Source: Burkholderiales bacterium
GTDB taxonomy: Bacteria; Pseudomonadota; Gammaproteobacteria; Burkholderiales; Burkholderiaceae_C
Reading direction: 5' to 3'
Length of the DNA: 60,628 nucleotides
Assembly: GCA_947448955.1 (NCBI GenBank)
Contig: CANFPU010000008.1
Coordinates: 1 to 60,628, forward strand
In this document: in pieces, positions 33,462 to 42,166 of the stretch
Position numbering within the stretch: the first letter of the stretch is position 1
Layout of the letters: every line of letters starts with the position of its first letter
Notes under the pieces: generated by a model
What the model saw: the letters and a program-made list of their open reading frames with translations, nothing else
What the model was told of the DNA's origin: nothing
The model's database searches: none
Made by a program: the position numbers and the translations under genes

Positions 33462-33896
33462 CTAGCTGCGACCCTGCAACTCGGCGGCTTGCATCACGGC
33501 CAGTTGGGCTTCCTTCAGTCGATCGGCGTCGCTGTCAAGTGCCGGCGACCGGCTGGCGAGCTCGAGCGTGCGGCCATCGGCATCGATCACCAAAGACCGC
33601 AGCGAACGGGCGTGGTAGCGGTGGACCCCATAAGACCCGAGCCCCATCAGCGCAACGCCAGCGCCGACCCCACCAAAACCCGAGGACCCCAGCGTCGCGC
33701 AGCCCAGACCGATCAACGATGCGAGCCATCCCGCATAGAACCACAGCGCCGGGCCGCGCGACTGAACCAGCCTGGCCTGGGTGCGAGCGTTGATGAGCAC
33801 CACGCCCTTGCCTTCCACCAGCACCCAGCGCTCGAAGACCGACAATTCACCATCGGTGAACAGCAGGCGCCCCCCTGACATCGATTCAACTGGCAT
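33462..33896 (-). CDS. uncharacterised small two-helix membrane protein
   Basis: About 144 residues if translation starts at the ATG at 33896, which overlaps the upstream gene by 11 bp; a TTG at 33911 and an ATG at 33881 are alternatives. Two adjacent membrane helices lie in the middle (ALWFYAGWLASLIGLGCATLG and FGGVGAGVALMGLGSYG), with short beta-rich ends (GRLLFTDGELSVFERWVLVE; SLRSLVIDADGRTLELASRS). The layout resembles small envelope proteins in which a pleckstrin-like fold flanks a helical hairpin. No function can be given. It is coupled to the gene upstream. Confidence 0.6.
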   Translation of the reverse strand: MPVESMSGGRLLFTDGELSVFERWVLVEGKGVVLINARTQARLVQSRGPALWFYAGWLASLIGLGCATLGSSGFGGVGAGVALMGLGSYGVHRYHARSLRSLVIDADGRTLELASRSPALDSDADRLKEAQLAVMQAAELQGRS

Positions 33897-34401
33897 CGGA
33901 TGATGTCGCAAGGTGGACCGAACGGTCGACGGGCAAGGTGAAATGGCGGCGCTTCTTGACCACCACTTTCACGTCCGCCCGCGACTTCAAGGCGGCGTCC
34001 AGGGTTGAGGGTCCAGCGCTTGGGTCCGACGACCCGGGGGCGCCCGATGCCCCCGCAGCAGTCATCAGCCGACCATCCGAAGAATACGGTGCGCCGTTGT
34101 TGGACATTTCCTCACCCAATCCCACTTTGATCTTGGGATAACTGGCGATTTGCGAAGTTCGGCGCTTTTGCAACACCGTACGCACCGTGGTGCCAATGAT
34201 CAGACGCTTGAGTCGGTCTTGCACGAACCACAGTTCACGACCCTCAGAGCAGATCAGCCCCAGTTCGAAACCATGCTGGGCATGGCACAGCGCGTGAAAA
34301 CCAGGCGCCAACCGATGCAGCAACACGCCTCGGGTATCGGCAGGCATCACGCGAAGAATGACAGACTCTTGCACCGATTCGGTCACCAGATTCTCCACCA
34401 A
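33886..34401 (-). CDS. uncharacterised cytoplasmic protein
   Basis: A 171-residue protein with a probable TTG start at 34401; an ATG at 34347 is an alternative. The first ~85 residues look folded (VLLHRLAPGFHALCHAQHGF, ELWFVQDRLKRLIIGTTV), and the rest is Gly/Ser/Ala-rich with a basic patch (VKVVVKKRRHFTL). No signal peptide or membrane helix is seen. I do not recognise a family. It forms a two-gene unit with the small membrane protein downstream. Confidence 0.5.
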   Translation of the reverse strand: MVENLVTESVQESVILRVMPADTRGVLLHRLAPGFHALCHAQHGFELGLICSEGRELWFVQDRLKRLIIGTTVRTVLQKRRTSQIASYPKIKVGLGEEMSNNGAPYSSDGRLMTAAGASGAPGSSDPSAGPSTLDAALKSRADVKVVVKKRRHFTLPVDRSVHLATSSDAS

Positions 34402-34734
34402 ATTTCCGCCGCCGACTGAAATGCGTTAAGCATCGGTGCGCCGCATCATTGATACATTTAAATGCTTAACACATATTATTCCATATTCTTCTTCACGCAC
34501 CAGCAGCGCGGTTCAAGCCGCAGCGCACACCGGGCCGACAAACTGGTCATCACCGCTTTCGCCGGACGGTTTGACCTAGCGCAATCGAGCCGAGAACGGC
34601 GGCCCAGCGGCAGCCCAGCGGCGGCCCAGCGTCTGACTGGCCTTGACGGGCAGCATCGACCGGGCGACCCAGGTGCTTAAGCTGATGACGATGGTCGGCC
34701 AGTCCCTGGCCGTGCCCTGACGAGGAGCCTCATC
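34402..34734. other. intergenic region with inverted repeat and promoter-like element
   Basis: These 333 bases lie between divergent genes. A perfect 9-bp inverted repeat, GTTAAGCAT (34425-34433) and ATGCTTAAC (34462-34470), is separated by 28 bases. On the plus strand TTGATA (34449-34454) and CATATT (34472-34477) are 17 bases apart, so the second repeat arm lies inside the promoter spacer. Near 34600-34640 a short GC-rich motif, cggcccag, recurs three times with small changes. No gene is supported in this stretch. Confidence 0.5.
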
Positions 34735-36426
34735 GTGCGAACCCTAGCGCCTGAAATGCTGGCCTTGCAACGCCTGTACCACTGGGAAAAGTCCATGCCC
34801 GCTCGCGTCGCATTGACCCAGCCCATGGGGGACGGCACAGTGCAGGACCTGACTTGGGCACAGGTCGGCGATCAGGTGCGCCGCATGGCAGCACACCTCA
34901 AGGCCTCGGGTCTCGCGCCGGGGTCCAAAGTGGCCATCCTGTCGAAGAACTGCGCTTGGTGGCTGATGAGCGACTTGGCCATCTGGATGGCTGACTGCGT
35001 GTCGGTGCCCTTGTATCCGACGCTCGCGCCGGCCAGCATCGCTCAGATCCTGAACCATAGCGACGCTGCGGCCTGTTTTCTGGGCAAGCTCGACGGCTGG
35101 GAGAACATGAAAGCCGGCCTGCCGCCAAGGATGCACTGCATCAGCTATCCCTTGTCGCCGCCAGACGTCGTGCAGCGCTTCGAAGGCTGGGATGCCATCT
35201 GCGAGCGCACCTGGCCATTGCAAGGGTTCCCGGTGCGGGCCGCTGAGGAACTCGCCACGGTGATCTACACCTCCGGCACCACGGGCCTGCCCAAGGGTGT
35301 GATGCACAGCTTCGGCAATTTCGCCTGGGCTTTGGACACTGGCATCAAACGCATCCCGATGACGGCCGATGACCGCATGTTGTCGTATCTTCCACTGGCC
35401 CATGTGGTCGAACGGGTACTGGTCGAACACGGCTGGCTGCGCAACGGCCTGCGGCTGTACTTTGCAGATTCACTCGACACGTTCACCGCCGATGTACAGC
35501 GCGCCAAGCCCACCATCTTCTTCTCGGTGCCGAGGTTGTGGGTCAAGTTCCAGCATGGCGTACACCAAAAGATGGCGCCGGCAACGCTGAACCGGCTGTT
35601 GTCGATACCGATCGTCGGCGGCTGGGTGCGCCGCAAAGTGCTCAAGGCACTGGGTCTGGACCGCTGCCGAATCGCCGCCGGTGGCGCAGCGCCGATGCCG
35701 GCGGCCTTGCTGGCGTGGTTCCGCAAACTGGGCTTGCCGATCAACGAGGGCTACGGCCTGACCGAGAACCTGGCCGTCTCGCACCTGACCGTGCCGGGAC
35801 TGAACCAGGAGGGCACGGTGGGACCGGGGTATGAAGGGGTCGACACCCGCATTGACCCCGAGACCGGTGAAATCCAGATGCGCAGTCCTGCGCTGATGCT
35901 GGGTTATTACAAAGCGCCGGCGCTGACCCGCGAGGCCTTGACCAGCGACGGCTGGCTGCACACCGGTGACAAGGGGCAAGTGGATGCAAAAGGTCTGCTC
36001 ACCATCACGGGCCGGGTCAAGGACTTGTTCAAGACCAGCAAAGGCAAGTACGTCGCGCCGGCACCGATCGAAGACAAACTCGTGATGCACGAGGCGATCG
36101 AGGCCTGCGTGGTGACCGGCGCCAACCTGGGTCAGCCGCTGGGCATCGTGATGCTCAACGCGGAAGCCGCAGAGCGCGCCCGCAATCCCGCGTCTCGCGC
36201 CGCGCTGGATCTCTCGTTGACCCAGCACCTGCAACACCTCAACGAGACCCTCGATCCGCACGAGCGCCTGAGTTGTCTGGTGGTGGTGACCAAGGCCTGG
36301 ACCGTTGACAACGACCTGATCACGCCAACCTTCAAGGTCAAGCGCAACCGCATCGAGGACCTGTACGCATCGCAGTACCTGGGCTGGGAAGCTACGGGCC
36401 AGCAGGTGATCTGGCCGGCGGGCTGA
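34735..36426 (+). CDS. long-chain acyl-CoA synthetase (AMP-forming)
   Basis: A 563-residue ANL-superfamily enzyme. The start is a GTG preceded by a strong GAGGAG site. The AMP-binding loop reads TVIYTSGTTGLPKGVMH (about 180). Downstream are GYGLTENLAV, the adenine-site Asp in WLHTGDKGQVDAKGLLTITGR, and a C-terminal catalytic Lys region (KRNRIED). Its layout is that of the long-chain FadD15/FAA-type subgroup. It activates fatty acids with ATP and CoA. It stands alone: the next gene converges, and upstream lies a regulated-looking intergenic region. Confidence 0.9.
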   Translation: MRTLAPEMLALQRLYHWEKSMPARVALTQPMGDGTVQDLTWAQVGDQVRRMAAHLKASGLAPGSKVAILSKNCAWWLMSDLAIWMADCVSVPLYPTLAPASIAQILNHSDAAACFLGKLDGWENMKAGLPPRMHCISYPLSPPDVVQRFEGWDAICERTWPLQGFPVRAAEELATVIYTSGTTGLPKGVMHSFGNFAWALDTGIKRIPMTADDRMLSYLPLAHVVERVLVEHGWLRNGLRLYFADSLDTFTADVQRAKPTIFFSVPRLWVKFQHGVHQKMAPATLNRLLSIPIVGGWVRRKVLKALGLDRCRIAAGGAAPMPAALLAWFRKLGLPINEGYGLTENLAVSHLTVPGLNQEGTVGPGYEGVDTRIDPETGEIQMRSPALMLGYYKAPALTREALTSDGWLHTGDKGQVDAKGLLTITGRVKDLFKTSKGKYVAPAPIEDKLVMHEAIEACVVTGANLGQPLGIVMLNAEAAERARNPASRAALDLSLTQHLQHLNETLDPHERLSCLVVVTKAWTVDNDLITPTFKVKRNRIEDLYASQYLGWEATGQQVIWPAG

Positions 36427-36468
36427 ACTGATCAGCCGCGATGAGCGCGCCAGCTTCCGCTGGGCCTC

Positions 36469-37704
36469 TCAGGTACTGCGCAGAAGCTGGCCGGCAAGCG
36501 CGCCACTAAAGCCGGGAAACACCCGCTCCAGGGCCGCGTCGCCGAGGCCAAGATGCTGGCGCAGCAGTGGGCGCAGGACCGCACGGAAGTCGGTGGTCAC
36601 CGCCAGGTCGCGGCCATCGACCAGCGCGCCAGTGTCCAGCCCCGGCCATTCGCCCAACACTTGACCGCCAGCCACCGGGCCGCCGATCAGCCAGATCACG
36701 TTGCCACGCCCATGGTCGGTACCGCCGGTGCCGTTCTGGCGCAGCGTGCGGCCGAACTCGCTGAGCACGACGATGACCGTGTCCCTGAGGCTGTCGCCCA
36801 GGCCTTGCGCCAACGCGTCCAAGCCCGCGCCGAGCGCGACCAAACGGTTCGCCAACTGTCCTTTCGCCCCGCCCTGGTTGGCATGGGTGTCCCAGCCACC
36901 GACCGAGGTGAATGCCAGCTGCGTGTGCGGGTCCTTGCGCAGCAACAGTCCCAGCCGCCGGGCATCGGCAGCGAAGCCGCTGGCCGAGGCTGCGCCATTG
37001 TCCGCATGGGCGTCCATGGCCTGGGATTCGTCACCGGCCATGCTGCGGCTCATCTCGCTGCGGCCCTCGCTGGCAGCCTTGTAGGTTCGCGCCAGCGGGG
37101 TGTCTTTGGCGTAGAGCCTTTCCAGTGCCGCCTGCATCCGGGGATCGTCGATGGCCTTGGCCTCTAGCGACCGCGATCCCAGGCCCAGTGTCGCCACCGG
37201 CGCCGCACCGGCAAAGATGCGCGGCGGCGTCGCACCCATGCTGACCGCTCGGGTCGGCGATGCCGGGCCAGGCAGCACGCCCAGCAGGCGGTTCATCCAA
37301 CCGTCCTGGGTGTTCCTGTGGCCTGGCGTGCCACTTTCCAGATAGTCCTGCGCGTCAAAGTGTGATCGGGTGTTGTCGGGCGAACCGCTGGCATGGACGA
37401 AAGCCATCGCCCCCTGGTCCCACATCGGTTTGAGTCGCGCGAGCGCGGGATGCAAGCCGAAGCGGTTGTCGAGCTTCAGAACACCCTCTTCGGCGCCTGG
37501 CATCGCCAGCGCGATGGTGCTGCGCGACTGCGTGTAGGCAGGTTCCGCGAAGGGCACCACCACGCTGAGCCCATCGACTGCGCCGCGCAGCATGATCACG
37601 ACGAGTTTGCGCCGCGCCGATCCGTCAGCGCCGGCAGCATGGCCACTCGCCCAGGTCCAGCTCGCCACTGCACCGGCCTGCTGAATGAAATATCGACGCT
37701 GCAT
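36469..37704 (-). CDS. DUF1501 exported protein
   Basis: About 411 residues from MQRRYFIQQAG, 7 bases after the DUF1800 stop. The N-terminus has a twin-arginine-like motif and a short hydrophobic stretch, suggesting Tat export. DUF1501 hallmarks are visible: VVIMLRGAVDGLSVVVPF, the NTRSHFDAQDYLESGTPG region, SVGGWDTHANQGG and VIVVLSEFGRTLRQNGTGGTDHG. The fold is related to alkaline phosphatase/sulfatase enzymes, with metal-site residues in the last two motifs. Function is unproven. It almost always pairs with a DUF1800 protein, as here. Confidence 0.9.
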   Translation of the reverse strand: MQRRYFIQQAGAVASWTWASGHAAGADGSARRKLVVIMLRGAVDGLSVVVPFAEPAYTQSRSTIALAMPGAEEGVLKLDNRFGLHPALARLKPMWDQGAMAFVHASGSPDNTRSHFDAQDYLESGTPGHRNTQDGWMNRLLGVLPGPASPTRAVSMGATPPRIFAGAAPVATLGLGSRSLEAKAIDDPRMQAALERLYAKDTPLARTYKAASEGRSEMSRSMAGDESQAMDAHADNGAASASGFAADARRLGLLLRKDPHTQLAFTSVGGWDTHANQGGAKGQLANRLVALGAGLDALAQGLGDSLRDTVIVVLSEFGRTLRQNGTGGTDHGRGNVIWLIGGPVAGGQVLGEWPGLDTGALVDGRDLAVTTDFRAVLRPLLRQHLGLGDAALERVFPGFSGALAGQLLRST

Positions 37705-37711
37705 GTGGGGC

Positions 37712-39265
37712 CTAATGGTGCATGAAATCCGGACTGCCGAGCAGCAGTGCCGTCTGCAGATTGGCGGGCTCCCCCGCCACGCTTTGGCGTGTGCTGGCAC
37801 GCCACAATCCGCCCATCGTGGTCAGCAGTCCCGCCCTGTCGGAGGGCGCGTTGCGTTGCCAGCGGCGCTCCGCGAGCTTGCTGGCGAACTGAAGGCGTTG
37901 CGCCAGCGCCTCGGGGTTCATCCAGGCCGACGCCGTGTTCTTGTAACCGTCAGGCGTCTGTGCACCATACAGCGGCATGCCCGACTGGGCCAACACCTGC
38001 AGCAAGGGCTGCACTTCCTGAATGGCGGTCGCATCAAGTGCACGCAGCGTGCTGACCAGGTACTGATAAGGCGTCTTGAACTTGGCGCCAAAGGCCTCTC
38101 GACGCCAGAACTCATCCGAGGACATCAAGGCCTGGGTCACAGCCTTGAGGTCGCCGCCGGTCGCCGTGAAGCGCTCCGCCAGACGCTGCACCAAGGCCGG
38201 CGGCGGCTGGTCCGCCACGAAAGCTTGCGCCAGTTTGAAGCCGATGTGCTTGGCGGTGGCAGGATGCGCGGCGAGCAGGTCGAGCGCACGCTCGCCCTCG
38301 GCCTGACCACTGGCGGGTACCTCGCGCCCCAACCAAAATTTTGAGCCGTGGTCGTGGCGGCTCGGATCAAATTCAAACAAGTCCCCTGACCTGCCGAGGC
38401 GTGCCGCGCGGTAGTTGATGGTCCAACCCGTCAACATCCGGGCCAACTCGGTGACGTCGCGTTGCGTGTAGCCGCCCTCCACGCCCAGCGTGTGCAACTC
38501 CATCAGTTCGCGGGCGTAGTTCTCGTTGAGGCCGGCCAGACGGGCTGCGTTGGGGTTGAGCTGGGCCATCGGCGCGGGCGGCTTGTAGCCTGCCGCGACA
38601 CTCTGCACGTTGTCCAGATAGACCAGCATCGCCGGGTGCTTCGCGCTGGCGCCCAACATGTCTCGGAATCTGCCCAACACATGCGGCCGGATGGCCTGAC
38701 GTTCGTAATCACCCACCAGCACCGCCACCTGCCCCTTGCCGGAAAAGACGTTGAAGTGGTTGAACCAGAACTCGACCAACACCTCCTCGAGCTGTGCCGG
38801 GCTTTCCAGCGCGCGAATCAAGCGCTGCGAGGCAGCCTCCAGCAACACCGGTCGCACCAGCTCGCGGCGGGCTTTGGCCATCAGGTCAGCGGCCTGGGGT
38901 TCGGTGATCGAACCGACATCGCGCCGGGCAGCCAGGCCCGCTGACGTCGCTTCTCGGAAGCGACCGATCAACCCGGACTGGCTGAGTTGCGTGGTCGACA
39001 GCGCTTGCAAGCGGGTGACCAGCGACTCAGGCAGCACCGACGGCGCCATCTGCTGGGCCAGAAACTGCTGCAGCCAGGCCTCCGCACCGAGCTTGTCAAT
39101 GGCCTCGATGTCGCCCGGTCGCGGTCCGTAGCCCAAGCGGTTCAGCGCGTGCAAAGCCCGTTCCTGCGGACTCAGCGGAAGTTCAGTTTGCGACCGCGCA
39201 GCACCAGGCAGCACGAAGGGTAACGCGAAAGCGCTGGCGCGGAGGACTTGTCGGCGGGTATGCAT
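37712..39265 (-). CDS. DUF1800 exported protein
   Basis: About 517 residues starting MHTRRQVLRASAFALPFVL, a twin-arginine-like signal followed by a hydrophobic core; a GGAG site lies nine bases upstream. DUF1800 features include ALHALNRLGYGPRPGD near the start, FWFNHFNVF, NENYARELMELHTLG and LARMLTGWTINYR. The biochemical role of the family is unknown. It precedes the DUF1501 gene by 7 bases and they are certainly co-transcribed. The two products are presumed to work together in the periplasm. Confidence 0.9.
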   Translation of the reverse strand: MHTRRQVLRASAFALPFVLPGAARSQTELPLSPQERALHALNRLGYGPRPGDIEAIDKLGAEAWLQQFLAQQMAPSVLPESLVTRLQALSTTQLSQSGLIGRFREATSAGLAARRDVGSITEPQAADLMAKARRELVRPVLLEAASQRLIRALESPAQLEEVLVEFWFNHFNVFSGKGQVAVLVGDYERQAIRPHVLGRFRDMLGASAKHPAMLVYLDNVQSVAAGYKPPAPMAQLNPNAARLAGLNENYARELMELHTLGVEGGYTQRDVTELARMLTGWTINYRAARLGRSGDLFEFDPSRHDHGSKFWLGREVPASGQAEGERALDLLAAHPATAKHIGFKLAQAFVADQPPPALVQRLAERFTATGGDLKAVTQALMSSDEFWRREAFGAKFKTPYQYLVSTLRALDATAIQEVQPLLQVLAQSGMPLYGAQTPDGYKNTASAWMNPEALAQRLQFASKLAERRWQRNAPSDRAGLLTTMGGLWRASTRQSVAGEPANLQTALLLGSPDFMHH

Positions 39266-39351
39266 GGTGAACAACTCCGGGTGCAAAGCCTGGAGACGCG
39301 AGTTTGCACCAGTTCGGCAGCCCAGGTCAGCCAACCACCGGTTGCACAGCA

Positions 39352-40098
39352 TCAGCGCCCAACAAAGTGCGGCTTTCTCTTCTCGGTCCAGGCGCGCTGC
39401 CCTTCCAGCAGGTCCGCCGAAGCCATCGAGCGGCCGATGTCTTGCTGCAGGTCGGCCACATCGAGCGTGCCTCGCCCGATGCGGTTAAGGTGCTTCTTCA
39501 TGCCCAGCAACGGGATCGGCGCCATGCTGCTCAAGGTCTCGACCAATCGGGCCGCAGCGTCCCCCAAGTGTTCTCGGGTCTCGAGTTGTGTCAGGAAACC
39601 GATCGCCAGCATCTGCTGTGCATCGATGCGCTCGGCGGTCAAGAACAGTCGCTTGGCGTTGTCCAAACCGAGCCGACTGACATAGCGCTCTAGCCCGCGC
39701 TGGTAGAAGTGCAAGCCCAATCGTGCGGCCGGCATGAACATGTCGATGCCCTGGCATCCGAGCCTGAAATCGCAGGCCAGCGCGATGTCAGTCGCCCCGC
39801 CATACAGACTGCCTTGCAGCACCGCCATGGTGACCGGTTTCGCATCTTCGATCGCATTGACCACGGCATCGAACGCCACCGTCCGCGCGACGCCGATGCT
39901 CGAGATGTTGTAGCCGCTGCAGAAGTATTTGCCTTCGGCCAGCAACTGCAATACCAGCACCTCGTCGCTGGCGTTGACTTCGGCGATGTGGTTCGCCAGC
40001 GCGGCCAGGTCGTCGGGCTCGAGTCGGTTGGCCTGGTCGGGGCGCCGCAGCGTGATGCGCGCGACGTGGCCGGCGATTTGCAAGTCGGGAATGGGCAT
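39352..40098 (-). CDS. enoyl-CoA hydratase/isomerase family protein (crotonase fold)
   Basis: About 248 residues from MPIPDLQIAGHV, starting two bases after the stop of the upstream crotonase gene. The oxyanion-hole segments are YFCSGYNISSIG and LQGSLYGGATDIALACDFRLG. The LGLHFYQRGLERYVSRLG stretch replaces the more usual GGTQRL region. The catalytic glutamates of classical hydratases are not evident at those points, so another crotonase reaction (isomerase, hydrolase or racemase) is possible. It is last in the CaiB-crotonase-crotonase set. Confidence 0.85.
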   Translation of the reverse strand: MPIPDLQIAGHVARITLRRPDQANRLEPDDLAALANHIAEVNASDEVLVLQLLAEGKYFCSGYNISSIGVARTVAFDAVVNAIEDAKPVTMAVLQGSLYGGATDIALACDFRLGCQGIDMFMPAARLGLHFYQRGLERYVSRLGLDNAKRLFLTAERIDAQQMLAIGFLTQLETREHLGDAAARLVETLSSMAPIPLLGMKKHLNRIGRGTLDVADLQQDIGRSMASADLLEGQRAWTEKRKPHFVGR

Positions 40099-40100
40099 GC

Positions 40101-40919
40101 TCAGTGTCCTTGAAAGTGAGGCGGCCGCTTGGCCATGAAGGCGCGTCGGCCCTCTTGGTAATCGTCGCTGTTGAAACAACGATCCACCAAACGGTCGATT
40201 TCGTCGGCACCCGGCACCGCAGAGTAGCGTTCGAAGACGCGCACTGCCGCCTTGGCTGCATGCACGGTCAGCGGCGCATGGCCTGCGATGCGCAGCGCGT
40301 AGTCACGCACTTGTGATTCGATTTGCGCCTCGTCGACGACGAAGTTGATCAGACCCAGTCGCAAGGCCTCATCGGCTTCGAGAAAGCGCGCACTGAACAA
40401 GATGTCCTTGGCCGACGAGGGTCCCACCAGGCGCGCCAGCGCGGCGATGCCGGCGTACTCGTAGCCCAGACCGAGCTTGGCCGCCGGGATACCGAACCGA
40501 GATGCTGCGGTGGCAAAGCGCAGGTCCGCGCTCAGCGCCAGCGCCAGGCCGCCGCCAATGCAAAAGCCCTGGATCATCGCGATCAGCGGTTTGCTCAGCT
40601 GTGACAGGCCCTGCTGACCGCGCGAGGCCACCTCACCATAGGTCTTTTTCTGCTCGGCATTGGCGCGGTGCTGTTCGAACTCCGAGATGTCGGCGCCGGC
40701 CGCAAACGACTGGCCCCCAGCGCCGCGCATCACGACGACGCGAACCTGCGGGTCAGCCTCAAAGGCTTCGGCTGCGTCGCCCAAGCCTTGCCACATTTCC
40801 AGCGATACCGCGTTGCGGCGCTCGGGATTGTTCAAGGTCAGCCAACCCACGCCCTGCTCGACCTCGGCAATGATCTTCGTGGTGTGCAGCGCGATCGTCC
40901 TGCGGTCGCCGCCAGTCAT
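40101..40919 (-). CDS. enoyl-CoA hydratase family protein
   Basis: A 272-residue crotonase-fold enzyme. Motifs: TLNNPERRNAVSLEMW, GGQSFAAGADISEFE (first oxyanion-hole segment) and IQGFCIGGGLALALSADLRFA (second). The active-site loop reads KLGLGYEYAGIAALARLVG and keeps a glutamate. It probably hydrates an enoyl-CoA made during breakdown of a short or branched acid. Its start overlaps the CaiB-type CoA transferase by 4 bp, so the two are translationally coupled. Confidence 0.87.
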   Translation of the reverse strand: MTGGDRRTIALHTTKIIAEVEQGVGWLTLNNPERRNAVSLEMWQGLGDAAEAFEADPQVRVVVMRGAGGQSFAAGADISEFEQHRANAEQKKTYGEVASRGQQGLSQLSKPLIAMIQGFCIGGGLALALSADLRFATAASRFGIPAAKLGLGYEYAGIAALARLVGPSSAKDILFSARFLEADEALRLGLINFVVDEAQIESQVRDYALRIAGHAPLTVHAAKAAVRVFERYSAVPGADEIDRLVDRCFNSDDYQEGRRAFMAKRPPHFQGH

Positions 40920-42118
40920 GCCACAGACCCTTCGGATTTCATCTGACGGATCGCGTCATCGTCGTAGCCAATTTCCTTCAAGATCGCCTCGCTGTGCTCA
41001 CCGGGATCTGGCCCGGCATGGTGAAAACGGTCGGGATGGTCAAAACCCGAGAGATTGATCGGCGAACGAACGAGTTCGATCTCGCCCATCACCGGATGCG
41101 TCGCCGGCCGCGTCATGCGCAAATGCTTGACCTGGGCGTCTTCGAAAGCCTGGCCAATGTCGTGGATCGGCCCACAGGGCACGTTGGCAGGATTCAATCG
41201 CGCCACCAGGTCGGCAACATCGAACTGGGCGGTGATCCGGTTGATGTCGGCGTCGAGTTGCTGGCTGTGTGCCAGACGCGACGCGCCGTCCTGGTAATCC
41301 GGATGGGCCAACAACGCCTGGGCGCCCAGCGCCTCGCAAAAGCCTCGCCACATCCGCGCCGAACTCGCGGCGATGTTGACCAAACCATCGCGTGCCCGGT
41401 AAGTGCCCATCGGCGCCAAGGTCGGATGCGAATTGCCCTGCTGCTGCGCGACTTCGTGGTCGACCGTGTAGCGCGCACCCTGGAAGTCGAGCTTGTTGAT
41501 CATGCCCTCTAGCAGCGAGGTGTGGACCCACTGACCTTCACCGGTGTGCTCGCGGTGCAGCAGCGCCAGCAGAATACCTTGGCCCAAGAACATGCCGGCG
41601 GTGGTGTCAGAGATCGCGATACCGACCCGCACCGGCCCTCGGCCCGGCTCGCCGGTCACCGAACTGAGACCGCTCAAGCCTTGCACGATCTGGTCCACAC
41701 CCGGACGCTCGCTGTATGGACCATCCTGGCCAAAGCCCGAGATGCTCGCCAGGATGATGCGCGGATTGATCAGCTTGAGTTGCTGGTAAGTCAGCCCCAA
41801 TCTCTTCTTGACGGCGGAGCGGAAGTTCTCGACCACCACATCGCTGCGCTCGACCAAGCGCTTCAACACCTGCGCGCCCTGCGCTGATTTCAGATCCAGG
41901 CACAAGCTGCGTTTGTTGCGGTGCAGGTTCTGCTCGTCCGAACCTCGGCGTCGGCCGGTGACCGAGTTGTCATCGGCCATGGCTTCGATGCGCGTGACAT
42001 CCGCGCCCCAATCCGACAGCAGCCGAACCGCCACCGGTCCGGCGCGGGCGATGGTCAGGTCTAGCACCTTGTAGCGTGCCAATGGCAGCGCAGCGGGTGA
42101 ACACAGGGGTTCTGACAT
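40916..42118 (-). CDS. family III CoA transferase (CaiB/BaiF)
   Basis: A 400-residue CaiB/BaiF enzyme. The N-terminal VLDLTIARAGPVAVRLLSDWGADVTRIE motif region, NKRSLCLDLKS, VENFRSAVKKRLGL and the catalytic Asp171 in GIAISDTTAGMFLGQG are all present. These enzymes move CoA between organic acids without an ATP cost. It is the first of three coupled genes that would activate an acid and process the resulting enoyl-CoA. The acid is unknown; a ferric-type ABC importer is encoded just upstream in the same direction. Confidence 0.92.
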   Translation of the reverse strand: MSEPLCSPAALPLARYKVLDLTIARAGPVAVRLLSDWGADVTRIEAMADDNSVTGRRRGSDEQNLHRNKRSLCLDLKSAQGAQVLKRLVERSDVVVENFRSAVKKRLGLTYQQLKLINPRIILASISGFGQDGPYSERPGVDQIVQGLSGLSSVTGEPGRGPVRVGIAISDTTAGMFLGQGILLALLHREHTGEGQWVHTSLLEGMINKLDFQGARYTVDHEVAQQQGNSHPTLAPMGTYRARDGLVNIAASSARMWRGFCEALGAQALLAHPDYQDGASRLAHSQQLDADINRITAQFDVADLVARLNPANVPCGPIHDIGQAFEDAQVKHLRMTRPATHPVMGEIELVRSPINLSGFDHPDRFHHAGPDPGEHSEAILKEIGYDDDAIRQMKSEGSVA

Positions 42119-42166
42119 CTCAGGGCTCTCTTTCGGGTCGAACTTTGGACAACAAGGGCGGAACCA

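Noticed and set aside
34462-34680. Small plus-strand frame starting MLNTYYSIFFF in the intergenic region
   Set aside because: No ribosome site, no conserved character, and it lies over a promoter and inverted repeat; regulatory use is more likely.
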